Origin: Emcibacteraceae bacterium | GTDB taxonomy: Bacteria > Pseudomonadota > Alphaproteobacteria > Sphingomonadales > Emcibacteraceae | Reading direction: 5' to 3' | NCBI GenBank assembly: GCA_016763335.1 | Contig: JAESUD010000146.1 | Coordinates: forward strand, 1 to 7,795 | Length of the DNA stretch: 7,795 bases | Shown here: in pieces, positions 5,469 to 7,795 of the stretch | Position numbering within the stretch: the first letter of the stretch is position 1 | Layout of the letters: each line of letters begins with the position of its first letter | Position numbers and translations under genes: made by a program | The notes under the pieces: model-generated | Seen by the model: the letters and a program-made list of their open reading frames with translations, nothing else | Database searches by the model: none | What the model was told of the DNA's origin: nothing

Positions 5469-6731
5469 CTATGCTGTTATATCATTTATGGCAGCAATTA
5501 ATTTATTTATATCTTCTCTTGAGTTATAAAGAGACGGGCTAACCCGAATGCCGCACCCTTTCTCAATGCCACTGATTGCTACTGTGAAAATACCATATTT
5601 ATCGGTTAGGGTGTCCATCAACATTTTGTTTTCTTCATATGTGGTTTTACCCTTAATCCTAAACGACGTTATGGCCGCATGCATACGTTCATCCTGCGGC
5701 GTTAATATCTCAACTTTTGAGTTATTAATTACGCCATCAACCCATTGATTTCTTAAACTCTTTAAGCGTTTATCAATGTTTTTAATGCCAATGTTTTCTT
5801 GAAAATCAAGGGCAGTCGGTATGGTAAGAACGGCAGCAAAATTCATTGTTCCCGTATGAACACGGGTTCTGATCTCGTCATTTTCAGGGCCAGCCTCACC
5901 GCGCAGCGGATCAATATCAAGTATTCTGTCTTTACGAATATATAAAAGTCCAACCCCTAGCGGCACACCAATCCATTTATGAAGGTTTAAGCCAACAAAA
6001 TCGACATCAAGTTCTTTAAAATTAAAATCAAACTGCCCCCATGAATGGGCAGCATCTAAAATAACATCAACGCCCCTCGCCTTGGCCATTGCCGTTATTT
6101 CTTTAACCGGGGTGATAAGACCAGTACGGTTACTAACGTGAGTCATCAACATCATTTTACATTTAGGATTGTCATTAAGGGCTTTTTCATAGACATCAAT
6201 GACATTCTGATATGATGCTGGTTCTGGGATAGCAATGCTGACCACATTTACTTTACGGTGATTTTTTAAGTAACGCATTTCCGATTGCATACTTCCATAA
6301 TCGAGATCGGCATATATTACTGTATCGCCTTCTTCAAGATTATTATAACCGTTAATCAGGCTTTGCATGGCTTCCGTTGCATTTCGAGTAAGGACAAGTT
6401 CATCATTTCTTACTCCCAGTTTTTTAGCGAGACGGGCAATGATGTCAGCATAATCCTGCCAATAAAGACGTCTGGCATAATAAGAACTATTCTGATTAAC
6501 AAAATGAGTATGACGGATATAGGCCTGCGTCACCGGAATAGACATAATTCCCCAATAGCCCGCTTCGAGATTAGTAATATCACTGGTCACATCATATTGA
6601 TTACGAATAATTGCCCAAAAATTTTCATCATCAGGTTCTCTTGTCGTATGTGCATAACTTAACAAAGGAGCAGCAGCCATTGAAACTGTGGCCATCGCCA
6701 CAGTTGAAGTTAAAAATTTCCGTCTATTCAT
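5469..6731 (-). CDS. Tat-exported class V aminotransferase-fold PLP enzyme (paralogue B)
   Basis: This 420-residue fold-type I PLP enzyme belongs to the class V superfamily (cysteine desulfurase, isopenicillin N epimerase and PvdN relatives). Residues 1-27 form a twin-arginine signal: MNRRKFL, a hydrophobic stretch from 7 to 23, and a likely cut after SYA27, so the folded, cofactor-loaded enzyme should work in the periplasm. Catalytic marks are ATEA (118-121, phosphate site), THVSNRTG (197-204), DAAHSWGQ (226-233, Asp226 pairing with the pyridine nitrogen), Lys252 in NLHKWIG as the PLP Schiff-base lysine, and IRVSPS (395-400), whose Arg396 likely binds a substrate carboxylate. No desulfurase-type cysteine loop is apparent. 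The best known exported relative is PvdN, but no siderophore genes are visible and the substrate is unknown. The ATG has AGGAA six bases upstream (6738-6742). It lies 12 bases after paralogue A and 24 before bioY. Confidence 0.88.
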   Translation of the reverse strand: MNRRKFLTSTVAMATVSMAAAPLLSYAHTTREPDDENFWAIIRNQYDVTSDITNLEAGYWGIMSIPVTQAYIRHTHFVNQNSSYYARRLYWQDYADIIARLAKKLGVRNDELVLTRNATEAMQSLINGYNNLEEGDTVIYADLDYGSMQSEMRYLKNHRKVNVVSIAIPEPASYQNVIDVYEKALNDNPKCKMMLMTHVSNRTGLITPVKEITAMAKARGVDVILDAAHSWGQFDFNFKELDVDFVGLNLHKWIGVPLGVGLLYIRKDRILDIDPLRGEAGPENDEIRTRVHTGTMNFAAVLTIPTALDFQENIGIKNIDKRLKSLRNQWVDGVINNSKVEILTPQDERMHAAITSFRIKGKTTYEENKMLMDTLTDKYGIFTVAISGIEKGCGIRVSPSLYNSREDINKLIAAINDITA

Positions 6732-6743
6732 AAATAGTTCCTA

Positions 6744-7795
6744 TTACATCTTGTTCATTATATCTTTGATCGCCACCGCAAGCGCATCCATATCCGCTTT
6801 TGAGCTATAAAGCCCCGGTGATACCCGAATACAGTTAAGCACTGAAACGGCTGCCGTATTAATTTTATAATCTCTAAGTAGTGTTTTTCCAAGCTCTGCT
6901 GTATCTGTGTGAGCTTTAATACGAAACGACGTTAACCCCGCGTGCATACGCTCGTCCTCAGGGTTCATAATATCAATTCTATCATCATTGATAAATTCTT
7001 TAACCCACTGATTTCGTAAAGCTCTAAACCGTCGGTCAATATGTACGATGCCAATATCATTCACAAAATCAAGTGCTTCTTTAACACTCATAACCGCTGC
7101 CAAATTCATTGTGCCAGTTTGCACGCGATTATTGATATCATCATTACCCGGTGCACCTTTACTGCTTTTTGTATCAATATCAAGCATACGATTTTTACGG
7201 ATATACATAATACCGACACCAAGCGGCGCACCAATCCATTTATGAAGGTTAAAACCAACAAAATCGACATCTTGATCGACAAAATTATAATCAAACTGTC
7301 CCCATGAATGGGCCATATCAACAATGACATCAACACCGTGAGACCGCGCCATGGCAGTGATTTCTTTTACCGGAATAATTACCCCGGTTCGGTTGGCCAT
7401 ATGCGTAAGCAAGATAAGTTTGGTTTTAGGGTTATCTTTTATGCCTTGTTCAAATAGATCAATCGTATTTTCAAACGTTGCCGGATCAGGCATATCAAGT
7501 TCAACAACATTTGCCCCGCGGAAGGTCTTTAAATGACGCATTTCCGCTTCCATACTGTAATATGCCGCATCAGCAAATAAAACCGTATCACCGGCTTCAA
7601 TTTTATTATAACCGCTGATTAATAATTGCATCGATTCAGTCGCGCCCCGTGTAAAGACAAGCTCTTCACGCGTAACGCCCAATTTTTCTGCGATCATGTC
7701 GAGAATTTCATTACGGTCTATATAGTAATTCTCTGCGCTCGGTGTTGTTGCTTTACCGTGCCCGACATAATGGGAACTGTAGGCATTAATAAAAC
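6744..7795 (-). CDS. Class V aminotransferase-fold PLP enzyme (paralogue A), N-terminus cut by the right edge
   Basis: This is a tandem paralogue of enzyme B, by eye about half identical over the shared length. The frame stays open from the ATG at 7697 to the right edge, adding at least 32 residues (ending INAYSSHYVGHGK toward the edge), so 7697 is internal. About 349 residues are visible and the first 75 or so are missing, so whether it also carries a Tat signal cannot be seen. The active site is intact: GATESM (7629-7646), THMANRTG, VDMAHSWGQ, the PLP lysine in NLHKWIG (codon 7239-7241), and IRVSPG near the C-terminus. Compared with B it has about nine extra residues before the IAEKLG helix and lacks B's GIEKGCG insertion before IRVSP. 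It lies upstream of B in the same operon, ending TAA-TAG. Reaction and substrate are unknown. Confidence 0.87.
   Translation of the reverse strand, partial: FINAYSSHYVGHGKATTPSAENYYIDRNEILDMIAEKLGVTREELVFTRGATESMQLLISGYNKIEAGDTVLFADAAYYSMEAEMRHLKTFRGANVVELDMPDPATFENTIDLFEQGIKDNPKTKLILLTHMANRTGVIIPVKEITAMARSHGVDVIVDMAHSWGQFDYNFVDQDVDFVGFNLHKWIGAPLGVGIMYIRKNRMLDIDTKSSKGAPGNDDINNRVQTGTMNLAAVMSVKEALDFVNDIGIVHIDRRFRALRNQWVKEFINDDRIDIMNPEDERMHAGLTSFRIKAHTDTAELGKTLLRDYKINTAAVSVLNCIRVSPGLYSSKADMDALAVAIKDIMNKM

Noticed and set aside
5161..5529. 122-codon plus-strand frame opposite bioY
   Set aside because: Antisense to a clear BioY; the product has no family resemblance and low plausibility.
7695..7697. 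ATG at 7697 as the start of PLP-enzyme A
   Set aside because: The frame continues upstream to the window edge with residues that align to enzyme B.

Overview
The window reads as chromosomal DNA from an AT-rich, probably marine, alphaproteobacterium. The taxon is inferred from the gene set: a DUF2336 protein, a DUF4170 protein, a cytochrome c closely resembling the mitochondrial/c2 type, a MlaC-family periplasmic protein and a BioY carrier. The exact genus cannot be read from the sequence. I see no RNA genes, CRISPR arrays, insertion sequences or phage genes.

Layout. (1) Bases 2-634 (+) are the C-terminal half of a TRAP transporter large permease, cut by the left edge. It converges, with a 4-base overlap, on (2) a DUF2336 protein (631-1740, -). 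(3) Bases 1741-2103 hold no gene. They form a very AT-rich divergent control region with several inverted repeats. (4) A rightward cluster follows: cytochrome c (2104-2490), MlaC-like lipid-binding protein (2573-3289) and DUF4170 protein (3346-3567), closed by a good intrinsic terminator at 3585-3621. (5) A type II glycerate 2-kinase (MOFRL family, start 3643 or 3628, end 4884) starts directly after that terminator, with no visible Shine-Dalgarno site. It converges, again with a 4-base overlap, on (6) a leftward operon: class V PLP-enzyme A (6744 to the right edge, cut), class V PLP-enzyme B with a twin-arginine export signal (5469-6731), and a BioY-type carrier (4881-5444).

How the genes relate. 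Most of the window is ordinary housekeeping or transport: carbon-substrate uptake, glycerate entry into glycolysis, electron transfer and outer-membrane lipid trafficking. The least ordinary part is the leftward operon. It has two tandem, diverged paralogues of a class V aminotransferase-fold enzyme, at least one exported by Tat, followed 24 bases later by a BioY-like S component whose usual C-terminal PFxPGD signature is altered. Export of a PLP enzyme is uncommon (PvdN of pyoverdine synthesis is the known example). Its link to a vitamin-type carrier suggests, as inference only, processing of a small amino compound outside the cytoplasm coupled to uptake. I found no proof of a new defence or mobile system.
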